A stretch of 64,000 nt of DNA, taken from contig NZ_FRBN01000004.1 of the NCBI RefSeq assembly GCF_900142625.1, forward strand, positions 124,001-188,000, written 5' to 3'. This stretch comes from Roseovarius marisflavi. GTDB lineage: Bacteria > Pseudomonadota > Alphaproteobacteria > Rhodobacterales > Rhodobacteraceae. Under the pieces are notes generated by a model. That model was not told where the DNA came from, made no database searches, and was given only the letters and a program-made list of their open reading frames with translations. Within the stretch, counting starts at the first letter, position 1. Every line of letters begins with the position of its first letter. Made by a program: the position numbers and the translations under genes. Below, in pieces: positions 43,664 through 51,700 of this stretch.

Positions 43664-44920
43664 ATGAAACATCTGCTATCATCCATTGCCGCGCTCGCCC
43701 TGACGGCCGGGCTGGGCCACGCACAGGGCGCGAATGTGCCCGACAACCTCGACAAGCTGTCGAATTTCCAATCGACCGGCGTGACCGATTTTACCTTTAT
43801 CGAGCAAAGCGGCGCCTATGCCGATGGCATCAAGAAGACGCTTGAGGGCATCACCCTTCCGGCCGGCTTCAAGATCGGCCTTTACGCGGTTGTGCCCGAT
43901 GCGCGCCACATGGCCGTCGGCCCGCAGGGCGTGGTCACCTTTGTCGGCACCCGCAAAGACAAGGTCTGGTCGGTGACCGACCGCAACAAGGATCGTGTCG
44001 CCGATGAGGTCAAGGATTTCGCGCCCTCGCTCAAGTTCTCGATCCCGAACGGCCCCTGCTTTTCCAAGGATGGCTTTCTCTACATTGCCGAACAGAACCG
44101 CGTGCTGCTGTTCCCTGCTGCGGAATTCTTTTACGAAAGCCCCGATGTGGCGGCCTTCAACCTTGTTGCACAGGGTGACCTGATCCCCGAAGAACAGGAA
44201 AGCTTCAACCACACCGCGCGGGTGTGCGATATCGGCCCGGATGGCAAGATCTATATCTCGCTCGGCCAGCCGTTCAACGTCGCGCCGAAAGAGAACCTTG
44301 AGATCAACACCAAATGGGGGATCGGCGGTATCATCCGCATGAACACCGATGGCACCGGCCGCGAGGTCTATACCTACGGCGTGCGCAATTCGGTCGGTCA
44401 GGATTTCCACCCCGAAACCGGCGATCTGTGGTGGACCGACAATCAGGTTGACGGCATGGGCGATGACATCCCCCCCGGCGAGCTCAACCATCAGACCGAG
44501 GCGGGCCAGCACTTTGGCCATCCCTGGTATGGCGGCGGCTCGGTGCGCACCAACGAGTACAAGGGCGAAGACGTGCCGGTTGACGTGGTGATGCCTGCGG
44601 TCGAAACCGTGGCCCATGCCGCCGACCTTGGCATGACCTTCTACACCGGCAAGATGTTCCCGGCGCATTACAAGAACGCCATCTTCTCGGCGCAGCACGG
44701 CTCGTGGAACCGCACAGATCCGGTTGGCGCGCGCGTCATGGTCACCCATATCGCCGAAGATGGCACCGCCACGATGGAGCCGTTTGCAGAGGGCTGGATC
44801 GACGAGAACGGTGAATACCTTGGCCGCCCGGTGGACGTGGCGCAACTGCGCGACGGCTCGCTTCTGGTGTCGGATGACCTTGCCGGCGCGATCTATCGCA
44901 TCTGGTACGAGGGCAACTGA
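43664..44920 (+). CDS. PQQ-dependent sugar dehydrogenase (L-sorbosone dehydrogenase-like), periplasmic
   Basis: 418 residues with a signal peptide (MKHLLSSIAALALTAGLGHA). The mature protein is a beta-propeller of the soluble-glucose/sorbosone dehydrogenase family: GFLYIAEQNRVLLFPAAEFF, GIGGIIRMNTDGTGREVYTY, GVRNSVGQDFHPETGDLWWT and the basic HGSWNRTDPVGARVMV region are typical PQQ- and metal-site blocks. It oxidises a sugar or aldehyde in the periplasm and passes electrons to the cytochrome c encoded next, whose start overlaps its stop (TGATG). No PQQ biosynthesis genes are in the window. Confidence 0.9.
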   Translation: MKHLLSSIAALALTAGLGHAQGANVPDNLDKLSNFQSTGVTDFTFIEQSGAYADGIKKTLEGITLPAGFKIGLYAVVPDARHMAVGPQGVVTFVGTRKDKVWSVTDRNKDRVADEVKDFAPSLKFSIPNGPCFSKDGFLYIAEQNRVLLFPAAEFFYESPDVAAFNLVAQGDLIPEEQESFNHTARVCDIGPDGKIYISLGQPFNVAPKENLEINTKWGIGGIIRMNTDGTGREVYTYGVRNSVGQDFHPETGDLWWTDNQVDGMGDDIPPGELNHQTEAGQHFGHPWYGGGSVRTNEYKGEDVPVDVVMPAVETVAHAADLGMTFYTGKMFPAHYKNAIFSAQHGSWNRTDPVGARVMVTHIAEDGTATMEPFAEGWIDENGEYLGRPVDVAQLRDGSLLVSDDLAGAIYRIWYEGN

Positions 44921-45504
44921 TGCTCAAGGCATGTGTTCTGGCTCTGGGCGGGGGTTTCCTCGCCCAGAGTGGCCTTGCCCAGGAGGCCGTTGGCGATCCT
45001 GAGGCCGGGCGCAAGCTTGCCGGTCAATGCCGCACCTGTCACGGCATCGACGGCTTTGCCAAAATCCCGATCGCGCCGCATATCGGCGGCGAGAACCCGG
45101 CCTATATCACCCATCAGCTGACCGCGTTTCGCGATGGCACACGGGTACACGAGATGATGACCGTCGTGGCCAAAAACCTTGACGATACCGCCATCGCCAA
45201 CCTCGCCGCCTGGTACAGCAGCCAGACCCCGGTCGCCGCACTGTCCGCGCGCCAATCGCCCGACGATGCGCCCGAAGGCTGTGTTGCCTGTCACGGCGTC
45301 GACGGCATCGCCCAGATCGAGGATGCCCCCAATCTTGCGGGCGAAACCACCATGTATATCGACACGCAACTCAAGGCCTTTCGCACCGGAAAGCGCACCC
45401 ATGACATCATGACCGGGATCGCCGCCGAGATGACGAACGAGGAAATCCGCGCCGTCGCCGAATGGTACGCCGCGGTTGATTTCAAGGTGAACCCTTCGGA
45501 CTAA
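44920..45504 (+). CDS. Dihaem cytochrome c, periplasmic
   Basis: 194 residues with a short signal peptide (cleavage near GLAQ) and two CXXCH haem sites: C37-C40-H41 (CRTCHGIDGFAK) and C121-C124-H125 (CVACHGVDGIAQ). The two halves are internal repeats, each with the downstream Met region (MMTVVAKNLDDT, DIMTGIAAEMTN) for the sixth ligand. It is translationally coupled to the PQQ dehydrogenase and most likely its direct electron acceptor, feeding a terminal oxidase. No further gene follows in this unit; a degenerate Hint-domain piece comes next. Confidence 0.92.
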   Translation: MLKACVLALGGGFLAQSGLAQEAVGDPEAGRKLAGQCRTCHGIDGFAKIPIAPHIGGENPAYITHQLTAFRDGTRVHEMMTVVAKNLDDTAIANLAAWYSSQTPVAALSARQSPDDAPEGCVACHGVDGIAQIEDAPNLAGETTMYIDTQLKAFRTGKRTHDIMTGIAAEMTNEEIRAVAEWYAAVDFKVNPSD

Positions 45505-45518
45505 CTCCGGCCAATCGG

Positions 45519-45870
45519 TCAATGTGCGTGGAGTCTGGCACCAGCACCACCGTTTCCTGCGGCGGTTTTCCCCGGCGTGATACCCTGTGCCTGAAACCGG
45601 TTGGGGTTGGCCATTAGCTTCGCGGCCCAGAGGCTGATCTTGGCAAAGTGCCGGGCCTTGCGCGGCGGTTTCGGGTAGAGCGCGCGGCATTTATGTGAAT
45701 CGGTCAGCATGAGTGATTTCAAACCCTGCGGGCCAGGGTAAAAGCTTTCGACAGCAAGCCCCTCTGCTAAGATGATCTCGTGCCGGTCGAAGGCGAGGTT
45801 GACAACATCGGCCCGGCCGGTGCCCATAATGCGGGTGACGGCCGGATGCGACGCCAGCGCCTTTGCCGCC
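45519..45870 (-). pseudogene. Remnant of a Hint-domain protein
   Basis: On the minus strand the frame reads ASHPAVTRIMGTGRADVVNL, then AFDRHEIILAEGLAVESFYP and GPQGLKSLML. The FDRHEII...ESFYPG pattern is that of the C-terminal Hint (intein-like) domain common in secreted proteins of Rhodobacteraceae. The N-terminal part of such a protein is absent, and the frame extends upstream into unrelated sequence, so this is read as a leftover 3' end. The C-terminal tail through 45519 looks plausible. No start codon or ribosome site fits. Confidence 0.5.
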
Positions 45871-46023
45871 CTGCCCGAGGTTTTGGGCGCGCGACTTGCG
45901 CCCTGCACCCTTTTCGCGGAAAACCAGACCCGGCGGCTTAATCCACCCAAAGCGCACCAAATGCTGGAGTTACCCGCAAGGAGTGCGTAGAACCAACTGA
46001 ACCCGAATGACCAAGGCCCTCGC

Positions 46024-46674
46024 ATGACCAAAAGCAAAGACGCCGTCAACACCCCGGAACTCGCCCAAGACCCGCACCGGGTACGCGATCTCAATGAACG
46101 AAACCTTGAGTCCGCCATCGGCCGCGAGGTTCGTGCGTTTCGCCATCAAAAGGGCATGACCGTGGCCGATCTTGCCAATGCGACGGGACTGTCGCTCGGG
46201 ATGCTGTCGAAGATCGAGAACGGCATCACATCGCCCTCGCTGACGACATTGCAAATTCTGGCGCATACACTCAGCACGCCAATCACCTCATTTTTTCGCC
46301 GCTTTGAAGAGCGACGCGAGGCGATGCATGTCAAGGCCGGGGATGCGGTTGAAATCAACCGAGCCGGCACCCGCTCGGGGCATCAGTACAACCTGCTTGG
46401 CCATATCGGCAGCAACGCCTCGGGCGTCACGGTCGAGCCATATCTTATCACCCTTTCGGAAACCTCTGATGTGTTTCCCACGTTTCAGCATGACGGCCTC
46501 GAACTGCTGTACATGCTCGAAGGCGTGATCGATTACCGACATGGCGACAATCATTACCTGCTGGAACCGGGCGATAGCCTGTTCTTTGATGCCGATGCGC
46601 CGCATGGCCCGGACGGGCTTGTGAAACTGCCTGCGCGCTATCTGTCGATCATCTGTTACCCGCAGGGCAACTAA
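46024..46674 (+). CDS. XRE-cupin transcriptional regulator
   Basis: 216 residues: a ~25-residue leader, then a helix-turn-helix (IGREVRAFRHQKGMTVADLA, NATGLSLGMLSKIENGITSP) and a C-terminal cupin barrel with LELLYMLEGVIDYRHGDNHY and LLEPGDSLFFDADAPHGPDG. It is upstream of, and in the same direction as, the glxBCD cluster, separated by 160 bp, so it probably regulates that cluster; similar XRE-cupin proteins accompany glxBCD and glnT-type genes in alphaproteobacteria. It is not closely similar in sequence to the PuuR-like regulator at 15914. Confidence 0.88.
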   Translation: MTKSKDAVNTPELAQDPHRVRDLNERNLESAIGREVRAFRHQKGMTVADLANATGLSLGMLSKIENGITSPSLTTLQILAHTLSTPITSFFRRFEERREAMHVKAGDAVEINRAGTRSGHQYNLLGHIGSNASGVTVEPYLITLSETSDVFPTFQHDGLELLYMLEGVIDYRHGDNHYLLEPGDSLFFDADAPHGPDGLVKLPARYLSIICYPQGN

Positions 46675-46834
46675 CTCCTTCAGGCCACAGACCAACATGA
46701 CCCGATTGCGCCCCGCACCAGCGGTGCGCATTCAGTTTGCGCCATGCTTGTTAAGAAAAAAAGTTTCCTGGCAGTTGAATCAATTGTTTTCTGTGCTAGA
46801 GTTTTCTCAAACATGAACCAAGGAGAACCGACTC

Positions 46835-47731
46835 ATGTGTGGCATTGTGGGCTTATTCCTGAAGGACAGCGCGTTAGAACCGCAGCTGGGCGCCCTTCTG
46901 ACTGACATGCTGGTCACTATGACCGACCGCGGCCCGGATAGTGCCGGCATCGCCATTTACGGCGGCGCAGAGGCCGGCAAATGGACCATCACCGTACAAT
47001 CGGCCAATCCCGACGCGGATTTCGCAACGCTTGAGGCCGATCTTGCCGCCGCCCTGGACGCGCCGGTCAAGATGACGATCAAAGACACCCACGCGGTGCT
47101 TGTGCTTGACGCCGACAAGGCCGACGCCGCGCGCGCCGCCCTTAAATCCCTGCGCCCCGACCTTCGCATCATGAGCTCGGGCGAAAGCATCGAGATTTTT
47201 AAAGAGGTCGGCCTTCCCGCCGATGTGGCCGCCCGCTTCGAGGTCTCCAAGATGTCCGGCAGCCACGGCATCGGCCACACCCGCATGGCAACCGAATCCG
47301 CGATCACCACCATGGGCGCGCATCCGTTTTCCACCGGGCCCGATCAATGCCTTGTGCACAACGGCTCGCTCAGCAACCACAACAGCCTGCGCCGCCGCCT
47401 GATCCGCGAAGGCATGACCTTTGAGACCGAAAACGACAGCGAAGTCGCCGCCGCCTACCTGAGCTGGAAAATGGCCAACGGTGCCGATCTCGGCGGTGCC
47501 CTTGAGGCCTCTCTTGACGATCTCGACGGGTTCTACACCTTCGTTGTCGGCACCAAGGACGGCTTTGGCGTGCTGCGCGATCCGATTGCCTGCAAGCCCG
47601 CCGTGATGGCCGAGACCGATCAATATGTCGCCTTCGGCTCGGAGTACCGCGCGATGGTCAACCTGCCGGGCATTGAAACCGCCCGCGTCTGGGAGCCCGA
47701 ACCCTCAACCGTTTATTTCTGGAAGCACTGA
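46835..47731 (+). CDS. glxB: Class II glutamine amidotransferase, GlxB-like
   Basis: 298 residues. The protein starts with the nucleophilic Cys as residue 2 (MCGIVGLFLKDS), followed by MTDRGPDSAGIAIYGG, and VAFGHTR-like GIGHTRMATESAIT and HPFSTGPDQCLVHNGSLSNH, as in glutamate-synthase-type amidotransferase subunits. It would release ammonia from glutamine for the FMN subunit. It is followed by glxC 3 bp later and glxD 11 bp after that. The same triad is used by N-methylglutamate synthase (MgsABC), so that function is an alternative; gmaS and mgd genes are not in the window. Confidence 0.85.
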   Translation: MCGIVGLFLKDSALEPQLGALLTDMLVTMTDRGPDSAGIAIYGGAEAGKWTITVQSANPDADFATLEADLAAALDAPVKMTIKDTHAVLVLDADKADAARAALKSLRPDLRIMSSGESIEIFKEVGLPADVAARFEVSKMSGSHGIGHTRMATESAITTMGAHPFSTGPDQCLVHNGSLSNHNSLRRRLIREGMTFETENDSEVAAAYLSWKMANGADLGGALEASLDDLDGFYTFVVGTKDGFGVLRDPIACKPAVMAETDQYVAFGSEYRAMVNLPGIETARVWEPEPSTVYFWKH

Positions 47732-47734
47732 CCC

Positions 47735-48418
47735 ATGCAGACATTCGATCTAGAGGCCGACGGGCTGCGCGCTCTTAATTCCACGCTGCACGCCCAAAAG
47801 GAAAGCACCAACGCAACCGCCTGGGAAATCATCAACCCCAAGGGCAGCCACGCGCTTGCCGTGGGCGTCGATGCCCCGCTCGATATTACCGTGCGCGGCT
47901 CGACCGGGTATTACTGCGCTGGCATGAACAAGCTTGCCACGATCCGCATCAAGGGCAATGCCGGACCGGGCGTGGCGGAAAACATGATGTCGGGCAGCGT
48001 CATCATCGACGGTGACGCAAGCCAATATGCTGGCGCCACCGGGCGCGGCGGTACCCTTGTGATCAAGGGCAATGCCGCCTCTCGCTGTGGTATCTCGATG
48101 AAGGGCATCGACATCATCGTGCATGGCAACATCGGCCATATGTCGGCCTTCATGGCGCAATCGGGCAACCTTGTGGTCTGCGGCGATGCCGGCGACGCGC
48201 TTGGCGACAGCCTCTATGAGGCGCGGATTTTCGTGCGCGGTTCGGTCAGGAGCCTTGGCGCGGATTGCATCGAAAAGGAAATGCGCCCCGAACATATCGA
48301 GATCCTGCGCGATCTTCTGGCCCGTGGCGAATGCGATGCCGACCCGTCGGAATTTCGCCGCTATGGCTCGGCCCGCAATCTCTATAATTTCAACGTCGAC
48401 AACGCGTCGGCCTACTGA
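47735..48418 (+). CDS. glxC: GXGXG-domain protein, GlxC-like (glutamate synthase alpha C-terminal homologue)
   Basis: 227 residues forming the right-handed beta-helix of glutamate synthase's C-terminal domain: repeating G-x-x-G-G turns such as RIKGNAGPGVAENMMSGSVI, GATGRGGTLVIKGNAASRCG and MAQSGNLVVCGDAGDALGDS. It is a structural subunit that joins the amidotransferase and FMN subunits of a three-part GOGAT-like enzyme. Its position between glxB and glxD with 3- and 11-bp gaps shows a single operon. Confidence 0.9.
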   Translation: MQTFDLEADGLRALNSTLHAQKESTNATAWEIINPKGSHALAVGVDAPLDITVRGSTGYYCAGMNKLATIRIKGNAGPGVAENMMSGSVIIDGDASQYAGATGRGGTLVIKGNAASRCGISMKGIDIIVHGNIGHMSAFMAQSGNLVVCGDAGDALGDSLYEARIFVRGSVRSLGADCIEKEMRPEHIEILRDLLARGECDADPSEFRRYGSARNLYNFNVDNASAY

Positions 48419-48429
48419 GGCACATTCAG

Positions 48430-49464
48430 ATGACTGATCAATCGCCGAAAATTCCCCAAACCGTGCCGCGCCAGTCCGCCACTTTCACCAATGAGATCAA
48501 CTCGGAAATCCGCCGAGCTGCGGCGACGGGCATCTATGATATCCGCGGTGGCGGCGCCAAGCGCAAAGTCCCGCATTTCGATGACCTCTTGTTCCTTGGT
48601 GCCTCGATCAGCCGCTATCCCCTCGAAGGCTATCGCGAAAAATGCAGCACCAATGTCACCCTCGGCACCCGCTTTGCCAAAAAGCCGATCGAGCTTGATA
48701 TCCCCGTCACCATCGCCGGCATGAGCTTTGGCGCGCTGTCGGGCAACGCCAAAGAGGCGCTTGGCCGCGGCGCCTCGCTTGCGGGCACCTCGACCACCAC
48801 CGGCGACGGCGGCATGACCGAAGAAGAGCGCGGCCATTCCAAAACGCTGGTCTACCAGGTGCTGCCCTCGCGCTATGGCATGAACCCCGATGACCTGCGG
48901 CGCGCCGATGCGATCGAGGTGGTGATCGGTCAGGGCGCCAAGCCGGGCGGCGGCGGCATGCTTCTGGGGCAAAAGATCACCGACCGGGTCGCCGAGATGC
49001 GCACCCTGCCCAAGGGCATCGACCAGCGCTCGGCCTGTCGTCACCCCGATTGGACCGGCCCCGACGATCTTGAAATCAAGATCCTCGAACTGCGCGAAAT
49101 CACCGGCTGGGAAAAGCCGATCTATGTGAAAATCGGCGGCACGCGACCCTATTATGACACCACTCTGGCGGTCAAGGCGGGTGCCGATGTGGTGGTTCTT
49201 GACGGCGTGCAGGGCGGCACGGCGGCAACACGGGACGTGTTCATCGAACACGTCGGCCTGCCGACGCTGGCCTGTATCCGCCCCGCCGTTCCGCCGCTTC
49301 GCCATTCTTGTATCCATTCATGCGGGTTGGATACATCTTGGCATGCTGTCCGAATTTGCCGGGCCGCTTCCGGCCTATGGCGCGATGCTTTCACTCAAAG
49401 GGCATCCAGGCAGGTGCCCTTTATCGTTCAAGCGGAAGCCGGCACGCTCTGTTCGCTCTCGTAG
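48430..49464 (+). pseudogene. glxD: Truncated FMN glutamate-synthase-like subunit GlxD
   Basis: The first ~287 codons are a normal GlxD/MgsC (FMN domain): IAGMSFGALSGNAKEALGRG, VVIGQGAKPGGGGMLLGQKI, YVKIGGTRPYYDTTLAVKAG and VVVLDGVQGGTAATRDVFIE. After TLACIRPAV (codon ending 49290) the sequence has no family similarity and about 150 C-terminal residues, including the GGIRSG-type FMN phosphate site and 3Fe-4S cysteines, are lost. The frame continues by chance to 49464 across the end of phoH. This junction matches a rearrangement breakpoint, so the Glx complex here is probably inactive. Confidence 0.82.
49397..49422 (-). terminator. Stem-loop terminator behind phoH
   Basis: AAAGGGCA (49397-49404) pairs with TGCCCTTT (49415-49422) in a perfect 8-bp stem with a 10-nt loop, immediately beyond the phoH stop at 49428. 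The A/T-rich stem ends substitute for a U-run. Confidence 0.55.
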
Positions 49465-50453
49465 GCCTCGATGATCGCGGCCACAAGCGGATGGCGTACC
49501 ACATCTTTGGATGTGAAATAGTTAAAGCTGATCTTGGGAATGGCCTTCAAAAGACGTTCCGCGTCGGCCAGCCCCGACGGCACCCCTCGCGGAAGGTCGA
49601 TCTGGGTGCGATCGCCGGTGATCACCATGCGGCTGCCCTCGCCGAGGCGGGTCAGGAACATCTTCATCTGCATCGTGGTGGCGTTCTGCGCCTCGTCCAG
49701 CACCACAAAGGCGTTCGACAGGGTGCGCCCGCGCATGAAGGCCAGCGGCGCGATCTCAATCCGCTTTTCCTCAATCAGCTTGGCAAGCTGCTTGCCGGGC
49801 AGGAAATCGTTGAGCGCGTCATAGAGCGGCTGCATGTAGGGGTCGACCTTGTCCTTCATGTCGCCGGGCAGATAGCCAAGCTTTTCACCCGCTTCGACCG
49901 CCGGGCGCGACAGGATGATGCGATCCACATGGCCTTCGATGAACATATTCACCGCCACTGCAACCGCCAGATAGGTCTTGCCGGTGCCCGCTGGCCCGAT
50001 GCCAAAGGCAAGTTCATTGGCAAAAAGCGAGTGAACATAGGCCTTTTGCGCGTCGGTGCGCGGCTCGACCAGCTTTTTGCGGGTCTTGATCTCGACCGCA
50101 CCGCCCTTGAACATCTCAAGCTGATCACCGTCGCGCGCGCCGGTGCCCGCATCCGAGCCGCCCATGCGCAATTCGCGGTCGACATCGCCGTGCTCCACGC
50201 CTTTACCGGTTTCAAGCCGCCCGTAAAGCGCGTTCAGCACGGTCACCGCCTCGGTGGCGGCGGCCTCGTCGCCGATGATCGACAACTGATTGCCGCGCCG
50301 GACGATCTGCACGCCAAGGCTGCGCTCGATCGCGGCAAGGTTCTTGTCGTATTCGCCGCATAAATCAATCAGCAGCTTGTTATCGGGAAATTCAATAACG
50401 GCTTCGTGGATCGAAGCCACGTCGGAAACGGGGGGTGGCGCACTATGGACCAA
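49428..50453 (-). CDS. phoH: PhoH family protein (YbeZ)
   Basis: 341 residues. A helical/KH-like N-terminus (LLIDLCGEYDKNLAAIERSL) precedes a PhoH P-loop ATPase: FGIGPAGTGKTYLAVAVAVN (Walker A), HVDRIILSRPAVEAGEKLGY, FVVLDEAQNATTMQMKMFLT (Walker B) and MVITGDRTQIDLPRG. The protein is a ribosome/RNA-associated NTPase that works with YbeY. The likely start is the TTG at 50453, behind GGAGAA; an in-frame stop precedes it. In most proteobacteria miaB, phoH, ybeY, corC and lnt are collinear; here phoH faces away from ybeY. Confidence 0.92.
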   Translation of the reverse strand: MVHSAPPPVSDVASIHEAVIEFPDNKLLIDLCGEYDKNLAAIERSLGVQIVRRGNQLSIIGDEAAATEAVTVLNALYGRLETGKGVEHGDVDRELRMGGSDAGTGARDGDQLEMFKGGAVEIKTRKKLVEPRTDAQKAYVHSLFANELAFGIGPAGTGKTYLAVAVAVNMFIEGHVDRIILSRPAVEAGEKLGYLPGDMKDKVDPYMQPLYDALNDFLPGKQLAKLIEEKRIEIAPLAFMRGRTLSNAFVVLDEAQNATTMQMKMFLTRLGEGSRMVITGDRTQIDLPRGVPSGLADAERLLKAIPKISFNYFTSKDVVRHPLVAAIIEAYESEQSVPASA

Positions 50454-50602
50454 TCAGTTCTCCAAAAACCAGAGGTGTGATTTCAGCCTGCCAAGTTGCG
50501 GGGCAAGGTGCAAGCGGTGGGTGGCAAAACTTTGCTGACCACAACGAAAAACTGCGGACCTTTCGGCCCGCAGTTCAATTTTTCGACCAATGGCCGCTCC
50601 GC

Positions 50603-50920
50603 TCAGAGCGAATCCGGGATCGAGCTGCCACCTTTGAAGTTGCCGGTGGCAACCGTCGCCGGCCCGACGCCCGAACAGACCGGCTTGCCGAATTTATCCA
50701 GACGCTGCGACAGGTAGCCCTCGACGCCATCGTCGATGATCCAGTGATCACAGCCGTTGGGGTCAATCCAGATACCAGCCTGAAGCTGGCTCAGGTGTTT
50801 CCGGTCGGTGCCGCGATCGCTGGTCTTGTCGGACCCGATCGCGCCATGAGCGCCACCTTCACAGGCGGCAAGCAGGCCGATGATCGGAAGCGCAAGTGCA
50901 AGTTTAACTGTTTTCATCAT
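50603..50920 (-). CDS. Small lipoprotein with a Cys-containing repeat domain
   Basis: 105 residues with a lipoprotein signal (MMKTVKLALALPIIGLLAAC, lipobox LAAC with the lipidated Cys). The mature part contains IWIDPNGCDHWIIDDGVEGY and, about 10 residues later, GKPVCSG. The same motif is in the OmpA-family gene immediately upstream (IWVDPDGCEHWVMDDGAEGY ... GIPVCRE), so the two share a small domain, with a probable disulfide between the two Cys. It is 9 bp from that gene, so they form an operon. Function unknown; cell-envelope location is very likely. Confidence 0.8.
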   Translation of the reverse strand: MMKTVKLALALPIIGLLAACEGGAHGAIGSDKTSDRGTDRKHLSQLQAGIWIDPNGCDHWIIDDGVEGYLSQRLDKFGKPVCSGVGPATVATGNFKGGSSIPDSL

Positions 50921-50929
50921 CCGATCCCC

Positions 50930-51511
50930 TTAACGCCAGCACAAGATTTCGACACGGCGGTTTTTGGCCATGCCCGCTGCGGTATTGTTTGACGCCTTGG
51001 GCATCCGTTCGCCGTACCCACGAACATCGGCAATGCTCGCGCCGGTGCGCTTGGCGACCGAGGCAACCGCATTGGCACGACGCAGCGAAAGACCCATGTT
51101 GTATTCATCCGAGGCGCGGCTGTCGGTGTGACCGACGATGGTATAAGACACCGCTCCTGCCTTCTGGAAGAACTCCGTAAGGCGCTGGCGACCGCCGGAA
51201 TTGATGCGCGCGCTGTCGGTGGCAAACATCTGGTCGGTATTGATCACGCCACAAAGGTTCACCTCGCGACAGACCGGAATGCCCTGGCGGCTGACATGGG
51301 GGGACATATAGCCTTCGGCCCCGTCATCCATGACCCAATGCTCACAGCCATCGGGATCAACCCAGATTGTCGGCACATAGCGCTCGCCAACGATGGTGCG
51401 TTGACCGCCACTCTGGGCAAAGCCCACCTCCGCTGTCATGGCGACACAAAGGGCAGCGGCACAAACGCCCCCGACCATGCCGCGCAGCGTTTTCGAAATA
51501 ATTTTCGTCAC
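50930..51511 (-). CDS. OmpA family peptidoglycan-binding protein with N-terminal Cys domain
   Basis: 193 residues from a GTG at 51511 (AAAAGGA upstream); frame-open codons upstream to 51679 lack a signal peptide. A signal peptide is followed by the Cys domain (IWVDPDGCEHWVMDDGAEGY), then a C-terminal OmpA/MotB domain: FATDSARINSGGRQRLTEFF, YTIVGHTDSRASDEYNMGLS and LRRANAVASV ending YGERMPKASNNTAAGMAKNR. It is exported and anchors non-covalently to peptidoglycan. It pairs with the small lipoprotein downstream that carries the same Cys domain. Confidence 0.85.
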   Translation of the reverse strand: MTKIISKTLRGMVGGVCAAALCVAMTAEVGFAQSGGQRTIVGERYVPTIWVDPDGCEHWVMDDGAEGYMSPHVSRQGIPVCREVNLCGVINTDQMFATDSARINSGGRQRLTEFFQKAGAVSYTIVGHTDSRASDEYNMGLSLRRANAVASVAKRTGASIADVRGYGERMPKASNNTAAGMAKNRRVEILCWR

Positions 51512-51700
51512 CCTACTGTCCTTTTCGTGGCCCCGGCCAAACACGTGCAACAAAGGCACCGACCGACCGTTAAATATGGCTGAATTGTAGCAATAATCAA
51601 AAGAAAGTGAAGCAAATTCCACCATATATTGTGGATAGAGTTGAAACAATCCATAGAGCTCGCCGTAATTCTGCCACAATCAGGGCAAATAGCGCAGGTT

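Noticed and set aside
46835-49464. N-methylglutamate synthase mgsABC of methylamine oxidation
   Set aside because: The three-subunit layout is the same, but gmaS and mgdABCD are not nearby and an XRE-cupin regulator with GlxBCD-like order fits better; left as an alternative only.
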